A DNA stretch of 64,000 bases from Spirochaetaceae bacterium (GTDB lineage Bacteria; Spirochaetota; Spirochaetia; CADAEX01): positions 1-64,000 of the forward strand of contig WQZP01000006.1 in assembly GCA_009780675.1 (NCBI GenBank), given 5' to 3'. Positions within the stretch are counted from its first letter, which is position 1. Every line of letters starts with the position of its first letter. The notes under the pieces were generated by a model, which made no database searches, had not been told where the DNA came from, and saw only the letters and a list, made by a program, of their open reading frames with translations. Of this stretch, positions 7,696 through 15,623 are shown one piece after another. The translations under genes and the position numbers were made by a program.

Positions 7696-8632
7696 TTTTA
7701 TTTATCCTTTTTTTTATTTCATCAATAGAAAGTCCTTGATCCAACAATTCCAGTAAATGCTTTCTTTCTTCCTCGCGTCCTTTCTCTAGGCCTTCTTCAC
7801 GACCCTCTTCGCGTCCTTCTTCGCGTCCTTCTTCGCGTCCTTCTTCGCGTCCTTCTTCGCGTCCTTCTTCGCGTCCTTCCTCGCGCCCTTTCTCTAGGCC
7901 TTCTTCTCGTCCTTCTTCGCGGGCAAAGGCGATCGCGTCATCGGTATTCCATTCAGTTAATATCATATTCAGAACCTCCGATCCATGAATTTCAAGATAC
8001 TCCTTAAGAATATCATGACTATAACAATATTTTATAGCGCTTTTTATTGCTTCCTCTAAATTCCCCAACTCTATCCAATAATAATGTATCTTGGCTATAA
8101 ATACACTGTACTCTGTCAGCTTTCTACATCGGCTTACAATATCTTTGTTTCTCCCCTCATTAATATTAAGTACCCTTACTTCCAATTCCAGCAAAGGCTT
8201 AATGCTTTCTACAAATTTCGGTTTTTCAAAGAGGTCGGATAGCCTGTAAACATGCTCATCCGGAAAATCTTCTTTACCGTTGTAGAGTACAAAGAACTCT
8301 GGCCAGGGTATAGAAATTGAACTTTTTGAGTACAAAGTTTTCCCTTTGGTTCTCTTCTCAAGCACACGGGCTATGTAGAGAAAAAGCCTAAAAGCCATGT
8401 TCGGGTTTATCGAACTTTGATGTTCAATTAGTACAACAAGCTTTCCATCGATCTCAAAAGAGATGTCATTGTTGATATCCATAAACAACACATTTTCCAG
8501 TGTGTTTATAGAAACTGGAATGTCCCTGTCCAGAGCTATACCCTTGAGGGCAGAGTATAGCTCTCGCAAAAGGTCAGGGCTGTCAAATAGTGAAGTAAAC
8601 ACACTATTTTTAAATTTTCTGTTTGTATCCAT
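7682..8632 (-). CDS. Rpn family PD-(D/E)XK nuclease / putative transposase with GREE repeat
   Basis: 316 residues. The N-terminal region FKNSVFTSLFDSPDLLRELYSAL is followed by NTLENVLFMDINNDISFEIDGKLVVLIEHQSS, where the Asp and the EHQ motif form the PD-(D/E)XK active site, then NMAFRLFLYIARVLE and PWPEFFVLYNGKEDFPDE. This is the Rpn/YhgA-like family, recombination-promoting DNases known from E. coli. Residues about 240-290 are a tandem GREE/GLEK repeat of charged helix encoded by a 12-base unit, followed by a short helical tail. No IS ends were found, so it is not an active insertion sequence in itself. Confidence 0.85.
   Translation of the reverse strand: MDTNRKFKNSVFTSLFDSPDLLRELYSALKGIALDRDIPVSINTLENVLFMDINNDISFEIDGKLVVLIEHQSSINPNMAFRLFLYIARVLEKRTKGKTLYSKSSISIPWPEFFVLYNGKEDFPDEHVYRLSDLFEKPKFVESIKPLLELEVRVLNINEGRNKDIVSRCRKLTEYSVFIAKIHYYWIELGNLEEAIKSAIKYCYSHDILKEYLEIHGSEVLNMILTEWNTDDAIAFAREEGREEGLEKGREEGREEGREEGREEGREEGREEGREEGREEGLEKGREEERKHLLELLDQGLSIDEIKKRINKNVNK
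7771..7920 (-). repeat. 12-base coding minisatellite (Glu-Gly-Arg-Glu units)
   Basis: About a dozen near-identical 12-base units (plus-strand form CTTCTTCGCGTC) encode GREE repeats inside the Rpn-type gene. The unit length preserves frame, so copy change would alter helix length without truncation. Confidence 0.85.
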
Positions 8633-8672
8633 GCCCCTATATACAGCACAAATATGCAGTTTGCTTCAAAAT

Positions 8673-8733
8673 TGCAACATGGACGTTGCATCCCGCGCCG
8701 CGACATGGACGTCGCGATAAAGCGCGGGGCAGC
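8673..8733. repeat. GC-rich palindromic repeat array, copy 1
   Basis: Two adjacent hairpins share the loop ATGGAC but have different arms: TGCAAC/GTTGCA (8673-8690) and CGCGAC/GTCGCG (8699-8716). The second is nested inside CCCGCGC/GCGCGGG. Bases 8692-8733 recur almost unchanged at 8871-8912. Confidence 0.75.
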
Positions 8734-8805
8734 CGACAGGGACGCCTGTGCGCGCGTCGGCGGTCAGCGCGTCCATAGAGGATGCTGCCAAGACACGGAT
8801 GTCGC

Positions 8806-8858
8806 ACCCCGTATGTCTCTATGGAACAAAAGTAAATTCATGCTTAAATCTACGGGGT
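8806..8858. repeat. 53-bp element with 8-bp terminal inverted repeats
   Basis: ACCCCGTA (8806-8813) and TACGGGGT (8851-8858) bound an AT-rich core that is similar, in opposite orientation, to 15505-15553 (shared GATTTA-GCA and TTTTGTTCCATAGAG). It looks like a tiny non-autonomous element. Confidence 0.65.
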
Positions 8859-8870
8859 ACATTTCATTAT

Positions 8871-8940
8871 CCCGCGCCGCGACATGGACGTCGCGATAAA
8901 GCGCAGGGTAGCTAGACATGGACGCCTGTGTACCCATGTC
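8871..8940. repeat. GC-rich palindromic repeat array, copy 2
   Basis: CGCGAC-ATGGAC-GTCGCG again (8878-8895), then GACATGG/CCATGTC (8914-8940) enclosing GGACGCCTGTG, a loop also present after copy 1 (near 8740) but there within CCGAC/GTCGG arms. Confidence 0.7.
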
Positions 8941-8969
8941 GCAGTCCTTGCGCCACGTTGCGGGCGTGC

Positions 8970-9023
8970 CGGAAGACAGACAGCGAACGATTCCGCAGCG
9001 TTTTAGCGCGAGGACTAAGTGAG
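8970..9023. repeat. Dispersed repeat, copy 1 of about 54 bp
   Basis: Matches 38648-38700 closely: both contain GCGAACGATTCCGCAGCG and GCGCGAGGACT-AGTGAG. The first 15 bases (GGAAGACAGACAGCG) also occur at about 33327-33341. The rest of the 8633-9234 gap has no gene; it holds only this repeat island and the presumed pncB promoter. Confidence 0.75.
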
Positions 9024-9234
9024 TCTGGCTGGATGCAGGCAAAGCCCGCGTGTGAGGACGCTACCAAGTAAATAATCACAAGAATCTGAAATAACTGAAC
9101 TTTTTCACACTTTTTATATAATTTCCTATCAATATAATACAAATATAATGTATAAGCCAAATTAAAATGATATACTGTTTTTTTAAATTGCTTTCTCTGG
9201 AAAATAGAAAAATCAAGGTTAATAAAGGTGGGAA

Positions 9235-10494
9235 ATGGAAAATAATAAAAAAAACACTGGAAGAGCTTATTCATCTGAAGATAAGAGGCTAAAGAGCTAT
9301 GTCTTTGATCTCCCTGTTCAGGAGTTAAGAAGAGGCTATAGAAGCGATATCTATTTTTGGAGACAAAAAGTTGCTCTTGAAGAGCATGACATCAGTCCTC
9401 AGGCGCTAATGCAGGTATTTCAAAAAAATAATGCAGTAATTTGCGGTATAGATGAGTGTCTCGCAGTGTTTAAGCTTGCTACAGGAAGATATTCCGATTA
9501 TCCAAAAGCATATAAACTTTTTGACAGATATATAGAACTTAAAAAGAAAGCCAGAAGATATTTTCTTGAAGATAAAGACAGTTATCTGAATATTGTTTCA
9601 GAAAAAATGGAAATAGGAAAAGAGCTTGATTCTTTGTGGATAAATGAATTTGACGATATTGAAATACTTACACTAAGAGATGGAGATGAAGTAGTTCCAT
9701 GGGAAAGTGTAATGAATATAAAAGGAAAAGTAACATCATTTGCACATCTGGAAACAATTTATCTTGGCATTCTCGCAAGAAGAACAAGAGTTGCGACTAA
9801 CGTAAGAAAAGTTGTAAAAGCTGCGCAGGGAGTGCCTGTTCTTTTTTTTCCAGCGAGGTTTGACCATTGGGCTGTTCAGGGTGGTGATGGGTATGCTGCA
9901 TGGGTAGGCGGCGCTTCCGGAGTGTCAACGCTTGCACAGGGTGAATGGTGGGGTGCAAATGCATCGGGTACAGTACCCCATGCAATGATCGCTTGCCTTG
10001 AAGGAGATGAAGTTGCAGCTGTAAAGATTTTTTCTGAATCATATCCTGATACAAATCTTGTTGCTCTTGTTGATTTTCATAACGATTGCGTGGGCACTGC
10101 CTTAAAGTGCGCCCGGGAACTTGGCGATAAGTTATGGGGCGTAAGACTTGATACTTCCGAAAAAATGGTCGATAAATCTGTTTTTGAAATGATGGGAAAT
10201 ATTAAACCTACCGGAGTTATTCCGGAGCTTGTTATGAAAACAAGGGAAAAACTTGATGCAGAAGGTTTTAATAACGTAAAAATAGTTGTATCCGGCGGGT
10301 TTGATGCAGAAAAAATTACTGAATTTGTTTCCAAAAAAGTTCCTGTTGATGCTTATGGTGTGGGGAGCTGCCTTATTCGTGGGGCCTATGATTTTACTGC
10401 TGATGTTGTAATGGTCAATGGAAAAAATTGTGCAAAAAAGGGAAGGGTTTACAATCCTAATCCAAGATTAAAAAAGGTTGATTGTGATGAGTAG
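9235..10494 (+). CDS. pncB: Nicotinate phosphoribosyltransferase
   Basis: 419 residues. PncB makes nicotinate mononucleotide from nicotinate and PRPP in NAD salvage. Motifs: an N-terminal FDLPVQELRRGYRSDIYF, LGILARRTRVATNVRKVV, the phosphate-binding FFPARFDHWAVQGGDGYAAW, GASGVSTLAQGEWWG, a GTVPHAMIAC segment with the catalytic His, LVDFHNDCVGTA, LWGVRLDTS and KIVVSGGFDAEKI, then DAYGVGSCL. Length and order agree with the NAPRTase group. The ATG follows AAAGGTGGGAA. It overlaps pncA by 8 bases, so the nicotinamide-to-NaMN steps are translationally coupled. Confidence 0.9.
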   Translation: MENNKKNTGRAYSSEDKRLKSYVFDLPVQELRRGYRSDIYFWRQKVALEEHDISPQALMQVFQKNNAVICGIDECLAVFKLATGRYSDYPKAYKLFDRYIELKKKARRYFLEDKDSYLNIVSEKMEIGKELDSLWINEFDDIEILTLRDGDEVVPWESVMNIKGKVTSFAHLETIYLGILARRTRVATNVRKVVKAAQGVPVLFFPARFDHWAVQGGDGYAAWVGGASGVSTLAQGEWWGANASGTVPHAMIACLEGDEVAAVKIFSESYPDTNLVALVDFHNDCVGTALKCARELGDKLWGVRLDTSEKMVDKSVFEMMGNIKPTGVIPELVMKTREKLDAEGFNNVKIVVSGGFDAEKITEFVSKKVPVDAYGVGSCLIRGAYDFTADVVMVNGKNCAKKGRVYNPNPRLKKVDCDE

Positions 10495-11071
10495 CAGTTG
10501 TTGTGGCGCTGCTGGTACAACAAAAGCGCTTATTATAGTAGATATGCAAAATGATTTTTGCCCAGGTGGTTCACTTGGAGTAAATGGCGGGGATAAAATA
10601 ATTTCTGTAATAAATAAATATATTGAACAATTTTCAGCAAAAAATGAGCTTGTTGTTTTTACCAGAGACTGGCATCCGGCAAATCATTGTTCTTTTAAAG
10701 AATATGGCGGAATATGGCCATCACATTGCGTTGCTGAAACTAAAGGCGCGGAATTCCATAAGGATATATTTGTGCCTGAAAATCATGTTATAGTATCAAA
10801 AGCAGATACTTCTTCCAAAGATGCATACTCAGGGTTTGACACTACTTCACTTGATTCTGATCTTAAAAAACTAAGCATAGGAGAAGTGTGGGTGTGCGGG
10901 CTTGCAACAGATTATTGTGTAACAAGCACTGTTGTGGATGCGCTGGAGCTTGGGTATAAGGTAAAACTTCTTGTAGACGCAATAGCTGCAGTAGATGTAA
11001 GTGCAGGGGATGGGGAAAAAGCAATTGCCAGGATGGTATCGCTGGGGGCGGAAGTTTACAAGCTAAAATAA
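10487..11071 (+). CDS. pncA: Nicotinamidase
   Basis: Hydrolyses nicotinamide to nicotinate, feeding the enzyme encoded just upstream. Motifs of the isochorismatase-like fold: ALIIVDMQNDFCPGGSL with the catalytic Asp, RDWHPANHCSF with the Asp-His-His metal site, VSKADTSSKDAYSGF with the catalytic Lys, and VCGLATDYCVTSTVVDA with the nucleophilic Cys. The start at 10487 (ATG) is chosen from TTG/GTG/ATG options because AAAAAGG lies 9 bases upstream; it overlaps the pncB stop. About 194 residues, usual length. The N-terminus carries an extra SSSCCGAAG stretch with two adjacent Cys, which is unusual. Confidence 0.93.
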   Translation: MSSSCCGAAGTTKALIIVDMQNDFCPGGSLGVNGGDKIISVINKYIEQFSAKNELVVFTRDWHPANHCSFKEYGGIWPSHCVAETKGAEFHKDIFVPENHVIVSKADTSSKDAYSGFDTTSLDSDLKKLSIGEVWVCGLATDYCVTSTVVDALELGYKVKLLVDAIAAVDVSAGDGEKAIARMVSLGAEVYKLK

Positions 11072-11092
11072 TTCTGAATATGGGAAAAAAGT

Positions 11093-12133
11093 TTGAAGAT
11101 TCTTTTGATAACTACAGGCGGAACTATTTTCTCAAAAAAAAACCTGACAGGGGGGCTTGCCCCTTATGAAAACAATAACACATTATTTTCTGAAATCCCT
11201 GAGTTAAACCATTTTGCGGAAATTGAAATCTGTAATATTTTTTTAAAAGACAGCTCCAATATAAATCCAGATGACTGGATTTTAATAATAAAAAAAATTT
11301 ATGAAACCAAAAATCTGTTTGATGGATTTATAATTGCTCATGGCACAGACACAATGGCATATACTTCAGCGATTCTTTCATATACTTTAGGCAGTCTTGA
11401 AAAGCCTGTTGTACTAACAGGTTCCATGCTCCCTGCGGCATATCCTGAAACAGACGCAAAGGATAATCTTATAAACTCATTTAAATTTATGCGCGCACTA
11501 ATTGATAAAAACCAAAGCAATGTTTCAATATGTTTTAATGGAAAACTTATGCATGGAACAAGAGTAAAAAAAAATGACTCCAGATCCACAGATGCTTTTA
11601 TCTCTGTTTCCTACAATGATATTGGAACTGTAGTTAACGGTGAAGCAAAAATTGGTATTACCCCGTTTATAGATAAGCCCGGACTTAATAATTTTTCTTA
11701 TAATTCGATTGATTCAATTGAAGGTATCAGGTTTGAAAAAAATATTTTTTCAATAAAACTTTTTCCTGGGTTTCCCGCAGATTATTTGAGTAAAATAATT
11801 GATATCAAACCTTTGGCAATTATTATAGACTCTTTTGGAGCAGGTGGCCTTCCACACTTGGGAGAAAATCTTTTGCCAATAGTTGAAAAAGCTGTTTTAT
11901 CGGATATTATTGTTGTTATTTCAACACAATGCCCCAAGGGAGTTGTTGATCTTTCAACTTATGAAGTTGGGCAAAAAGCCATGAACCTGGGCGCTATAAG
12001 CGCGCATGATATGACATATGAGGCAGCAGTTACTAAATTAATGTGGCTGATGGCAGTGTTGCCGACGCTGCCAGTGCAAAAAGTAAAAGATTTTTTCTTG
12101 CATAATTTTTGTGATGAAATAAAAAACAAGTAA
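11093..12133 (+). CDS. L-asparaginase (type I-like)
   Basis: 346 residues. Hydrolyses asparagine to aspartate and ammonia. Motif 1 is ILLITTGGTIFSKK with the nucleophilic Thr; motif 2 is FIIAHGTDTMAYTSA with the Thr-Asp pair; TGSMLPAAYPETDAKDN and MHGTRVKK follow, and the C-terminal domain has IIDSFGAGGLPH. No signal peptide, so cytoplasmic. The only start in this frame near the motif is TTG at 11093, with GGGAAAA upstream. It follows pncA by 21 bases and may be in the same operon, linking aspartate supply to NAD metabolism, although that is inference. Confidence 0.88.
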   Translation: MKILLITTGGTIFSKKNLTGGLAPYENNNTLFSEIPELNHFAEIEICNIFLKDSSNINPDDWILIIKKIYETKNLFDGFIIAHGTDTMAYTSAILSYTLGSLEKPVVLTGSMLPAAYPETDAKDNLINSFKFMRALIDKNQSNVSICFNGKLMHGTRVKKNDSRSTDAFISVSYNDIGTVVNGEAKIGITPFIDKPGLNNFSYNSIDSIEGIRFEKNIFSIKLFPGFPADYLSKIIDIKPLAIIIDSFGAGGLPHLGENLLPIVEKAVLSDIIVVISTQCPKGVVDLSTYEVGQKAMNLGAISAHDMTYEAAVTKLMWLMAVLPTLPVQKVKDFFLHNFCDEIKNK

Positions 12134-12209
12134 AATTTTATATGACAAAAAGCAGAAGAGAAATTAAAAGTTTGAGATTATTTTGTAAAATTAATTACCT
12201 GGAGATTTT

Positions 12210-13571
12210 ATGATAGATTTATTTATTATTGCTTTTTTTGGGCTGCTAGGGGTTGTTGCTGGAATTCTTGTTACATATTTTATTTTGAAGAGCAATATCA
12301 GCCGCGCGTATGAAAAAGGAAAATCAGAAACAGAGATGGAAAAAATTGCGTTAGTGGAAAGAATAAATGGTTTTGAGACCAGGATTGGTGAGCAAAAACA
12401 GGATATTGGTCAAAAAAATGAAAAAATAGAAACCCTAACAGAACGTCTTGCCTCAATGCAGGAAAAAAATTCTGTGCTGCAAACTACTCTTGAAAAAGAG
12501 AGAAGCCTGTTTCAGGAAAAAATAGCTCTTTTAAATAATGCGAAAGAAGAACTTTCTGCCCATTTTTCAAAACTTTCAATTGATATTTTCGAAAGCAGAA
12601 ATAAAGTATTTTCCCAACAAACAAACTCTACGCTTGAGCATCTTCTGCGCCCATTCAGGGAACAAATAGATAATTTTAAAAAGCAGATAGAATCTTCAAG
12701 AGCGCAGGACCTGTCAGAAAGAGCATCGCTTAAAACAGAAATACAACATCTTACGAAACTTAATCAGCAGATAACCGAAGAAGCAGGAAATCTTACCAAA
12801 GCTCTAAAGGGGGAGATAAAAACTCAAGGTACATGGGGAGAAATGATTCTTGAAAAAGTGCTTGAGAAATCTGGCCTTGTAAAGGGCAGGGAATTTGAAA
12901 TACAGGAAAGCCTGAAATCTGCTGATGGAAAAAGGAGTCAGCCAGATGTTGTTGTACATCTTCCGGAAGGGCGGGATGTTGTTATTGATTCCAAAGTATC
13001 TCTTGTTGCGTACGACAGGCTTGTTTCTTCTGAATCAGAAGATGAAAAAAACCAAAGTGCAAAAGAGCTTGTTGCGTCGATCCGTAATCATATAAAAATA
13101 CTTTCGGAAAAAGATTATCATAAGTTGCTGGGAATAAATTCTCTTGATTTTGTTTTTATGTTTGTCCCTATTGAAGGGGCTTTTTCTGCTGTTGTGCAGG
13201 CAGACAATACGATTTTTACAGCTGGTTTTGAAAAAAATATAATAATGGTTAGCCCTTCGACTTTGCTTGCTTCGCTAAGGACAATTGAAAATATATGGAA
13301 GTATGAAAATCAAACCAGGAATGCCAGAGAAATTGCAAGAAGAGCAGGGATGCTTTATGATAAATTTATTGGCTTTGTTACTGACCTTGAAAATGTAGGC
13401 AAAGGGATCGATAATGCGAGAAAAAGTTATGACTCTGCTTTTAACAAACTTTCGACTGGCAAGGGAAACCTTGTAAGGCTTTCTGAAAATTTAAAACAGC
13501 TTGGGGCTGATACCACAAAGAAAATCCCTGACTCTCTCTCGCTTGATGATGACCAGGATGATAATGTATAA
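12210..13571 (+). CDS. rmuC: DNA recombination protein RmuC
   Basis: 453 residues. One N-terminal transmembrane helix (about 3-25, LFIIAFFGLLGVVAGILVTYFIL), a long coiled coil (about 35-200), then the RmuC domain with a restriction-endonuclease-like core: KTQGTWGEMILEKVLEKSGL, GREFEIQ, SQPDVVVHLPEGRDVVIDSKVSL and FVFMFVPIEGAFSAVVQ. The Asp...Asp-x-Lys residues of the nuclease fold are present. RmuC limits DNA inversions at short inverted repeats in E. coli, which is of interest given the many palindromes in this window. A GGAG ribosome-binding site precedes the ATG. Confidence 0.93.
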   Translation: MIDLFIIAFFGLLGVVAGILVTYFILKSNISRAYEKGKSETEMEKIALVERINGFETRIGEQKQDIGQKNEKIETLTERLASMQEKNSVLQTTLEKERSLFQEKIALLNNAKEELSAHFSKLSIDIFESRNKVFSQQTNSTLEHLLRPFREQIDNFKKQIESSRAQDLSERASLKTEIQHLTKLNQQITEEAGNLTKALKGEIKTQGTWGEMILEKVLEKSGLVKGREFEIQESLKSADGKRSQPDVVVHLPEGRDVVIDSKVSLVAYDRLVSSESEDEKNQSAKELVASIRNHIKILSEKDYHKLLGINSLDFVFMFVPIEGAFSAVVQADNTIFTAGFEKNIIMVSPSTLLASLRTIENIWKYENQTRNAREIARRAGMLYDKFIGFVTDLENVGKGIDNARKSYDSAFNKLSTGKGNLVRLSENLKQLGADTTKKIPDSLSLDDDQDDNV

Positions 13572-13591
13572 TTGCCGGAAAAGAAGGAGAC

Positions 13592-13906
13592 ATGATGCTT
13601 GTTCTTGTAGTTTATATTCCACAAACTCATCTTTATGAAGTAAAAGAAGCTCTTTTTAATGCTGGAGCAGGAAAAATAGGAAAATACAGCAAGTGTTGTT
13701 GGCAGGTTGGGGGAGAGGGGCAATTCCTGCCGGAACAGGGAAGTGTTCCGTATATAGGTAAAGAGGGAGATGTTTCATTTGTCAGCGAATACAGGGTCGA
13801 AATGGTTTGCAGAGAGGAAGATGCGGAAAAAATAAAAAAAGCTCTCCTTGATTCCCATCCTTATGAAACACCTGCATATCATTTTCTTGAAACAAAAAAT
13901 ATTTAA
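13592..13906 (+). CDS. Stand-alone YqfO/NIF3 CutA-like domain protein
   Basis: 104 residues equal to the inserted CutA-like domain of YqfO-type NIF3 proteins: LVLVVYIPQTHLYEVKEALFNAGAGKIGKYSKCCWQ, then GQFLPEQGSVPYIG and a C-terminal HPYETPAYHF. The domain is found fused to NIF3 halves in many bacteria and alone in others; it is thought to bind a small ligand or metal. AAGGAG lies 5 bases upstream of the first of two adjacent ATGs. It follows rmuC by 20 bases. Confidence 0.85.
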   Translation: MMLVLVVYIPQTHLYEVKEALFNAGAGKIGKYSKCCWQVGGEGQFLPEQGSVPYIGKEGDVSFVSEYRVEMVCREEDAEKIKKALLDSHPYETPAYHFLETKNI

Positions 13907-13986
13907 CCACCTCTTGTTTTGTGTGAGGGGCAATATTTGTAATTGCATAAAACTTTTTATAAATATAATATATCATTGGTAATTTA

Positions 13987-14607
13987 ATGAAAAATAGCGC
14001 TATTCCAATACAGGACTCCATACAGGAAGAAAAAATAAAATTAAGAAAAAAGATAAAAGATATCTGTAAAACTTTTGACAGGGCAGAACTTGTAAAAAAG
14101 AGCAAAAGAATTTTGGATAATCTTAAACAGCTTGAAATATGGAATAAAGCTGACACTATCTTTGCTTTTCTGCCCCTTGGTGATGAGGTTGATACCCTCT
14201 GCATTATCGAAGAAGCGCTAACGCAAAGAAAAAAAGTTGCTGTGCCAAGAGTAAGTGGTGATGAGATGATGTTTCATTATATTACTTCGCTTTCCGGAGA
14301 ATCTTTGGTAAAACATGATTATGGGATGTATGAGCCTTTACCAGAAGCGGAATTTGTTGACATAAATAATTTGGATAATTCGAAAATTTTAATTTTAACG
14401 CCGGGAATGGCATTTGACAAACAGTGTAACAGATTGGGCAGGGGTAAAAGTTTTTATGACAGATATCTTTTCAAATATGGAAAAAACTGTATTAAGGCGG
14501 GAGTTGCTTTTAGCTTTCAGATAACGGAAAATCTGCCTGTTGAAAATCACGATGTGCAACTTGATTTTGTAGTAAGCGAAGAAAATATTTTTAAACGATC
14601 CTCTTGA
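13987..14607 (+). CDS. 5-formyltetrahydrofolate cyclo-ligase
   Basis: 206 residues. Converts 5-formyl-THF to 5,10-methenyl-THF with ATP. Motifs: KIKLRKKIKDICKTF (N-terminal basic helix), TIFAFLPLGDEVDTLCI, KVAVPRVSGDEMMFHYI, YGMYEPLP and the ATP/Mg loop MAFDKQCNRLGRGKSFYDRYL, with the C-terminal VQLDFVVSE. Length is usual for the family. The ATG has a weak upstream purine run. The gene precedes the DMT transporter by 14 bases. Confidence 0.92.
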   Translation: MKNSAIPIQDSIQEEKIKLRKKIKDICKTFDRAELVKKSKRILDNLKQLEIWNKADTIFAFLPLGDEVDTLCIIEEALTQRKKVAVPRVSGDEMMFHYITSLSGESLVKHDYGMYEPLPEAEFVDINNLDNSKILILTPGMAFDKQCNRLGRGKSFYDRYLFKYGKNCIKAGVAFSFQITENLPVENHDVQLDFVVSEENIFKRSS

Positions 14608-14621
14608 GGTGGTAATTAAGC

Positions 14622-15470
14622 ATGGATACATTAGTTTTTCTATTGGTTATTTTTGCAGCGTTCACGCATGCTTTATGGAATTTCTTCTCAAAAAAAGTTT
14701 CCGGTAATTTTACGATTTTTTGGTATGGTGTGATGTTTGCAAATTCTATTTTGTTTATGTATACCATCTATTTATTCATAACAAACAAGATAGAGTTTGT
14801 AGCCTGGGTTCCCATAATAGTTTCAGGAGTAGCGCATGGTTTTTTTTATGTCACTATGCTGTATGCTTATTCAAAAGGAGATATCTCAAGTGTCTATCCA
14901 ATTTCAAGAGGCACAGGTGTTATTGGAACTGCGATCCTCTCTTATTTTTTCCTAAAAGAGATAATTACTACACCTGCGGCTTTTGGAATTTTAACAGTAT
15001 GTGTTGGTATAATATTGATCGGTTTTAGTAAACTAAAAAATCAAAATGTAAATATAAAATTTTATCTTATTGCTATTCTGCCAGGTATTTTCATATTTAT
15101 ATATGCTATTGCAGATAAAATCGGGGTACAATATATGCACCCTGTTGCATACATAAGTATTGTAGATATGCTTGCTCTGGCGCCACTTGCGGGAGTGGCA
15201 AACAAGAATGGTTTTTCAGAATCAATCAAACTGGTTAAAAAACATCTAAAAGAATCTTTAATAATAGGAATTGGGTCGTCAGGAACATATCTGATTATTT
15301 TATTTGCAATGCGTCTTGAAAGGGCAAGTTATATATTTTCTGTAAGAGAATTTTCTATTGTAATTGCATCAATAATGGGGTTTATATTTCTTAAAGAAAA
15401 ACCTACACTATTTAAAATAATTGGTATTGTATCTGTAGCAGCAGGACTTTTAATGATTAAAATGGGATAA
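14622..15470 (+). CDS. DMT superfamily transporter (EamA type)
   Basis: 282 residues with about ten hydrophobic helices in two related halves. The first half begins LVFLLVIFAAFTHALWNFFSKK and the EamA signature YAYSKGDISSVYPISRGTGVIGTAILSYFFLKEII is clear; the second half ends SIVIASIMGFIFLKEKPTLFKIIGIVSVAAGLLMI. Such exporters move amino acids or other metabolites; the substrate is not predictable. A GAGGTGG ribosome-binding site lies upstream of the ATG. Probably in one operon with the folate cyclo-ligase. Confidence 0.88.
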   Translation: MDTLVFLLVIFAAFTHALWNFFSKKVSGNFTIFWYGVMFANSILFMYTIYLFITNKIEFVAWVPIIVSGVAHGFFYVTMLYAYSKGDISSVYPISRGTGVIGTAILSYFFLKEIITTPAAFGILTVCVGIILIGFSKLKNQNVNIKFYLIAILPGIFIFIYAIADKIGVQYMHPVAYISIVDMLALAPLAGVANKNGFSESIKLVKKHLKESLIIGIGSSGTYLIILFAMRLERASYIFSVREFSIVIASIMGFIFLKEKPTLFKIIGIVSVAAGLLMIKMG

Positions 15471-15480
15471 GCGAAGCTGT

Positions 15481-15553
15481 ACCCCGTAACAAGTACGGGG
15501 CTTTCCCGAAGATTTATGCAAAAGATTATTTTTGTTCCATAGAGCCATTCGGG
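15481..15553. repeat. Palindromic element related to 8806-8858
   Basis: First a hairpin ACCCCGTA...TACGGGG (15481-15500), then a 49-bp block bounded by CCCGAA (15505) and TTCGGG (15553) with the AT-rich core shared, reversed, with 8806-8858. No T-run follows, so it is not an obvious terminator. Confidence 0.65.
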
Positions 15554-15623
15554 ATAAGGATAAAAAAATAGTTGGGTGGCTGAAAAAGATGATGCTATTA
15601 AATTTAATTCTTGGGGTAAAATT

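Noticed and set aside
8673-9023. CRISPR array.
   Set aside because: Repeats are palindromic and unevenly spaced, there are no unique spacers of constant length, and no cas genes are present.
8463-9042. Open frames inside and beside the palindromic island.
   Set aside because: High GC and palindromes give open frames by chance; no ribosome-binding site and no protein-like composition.
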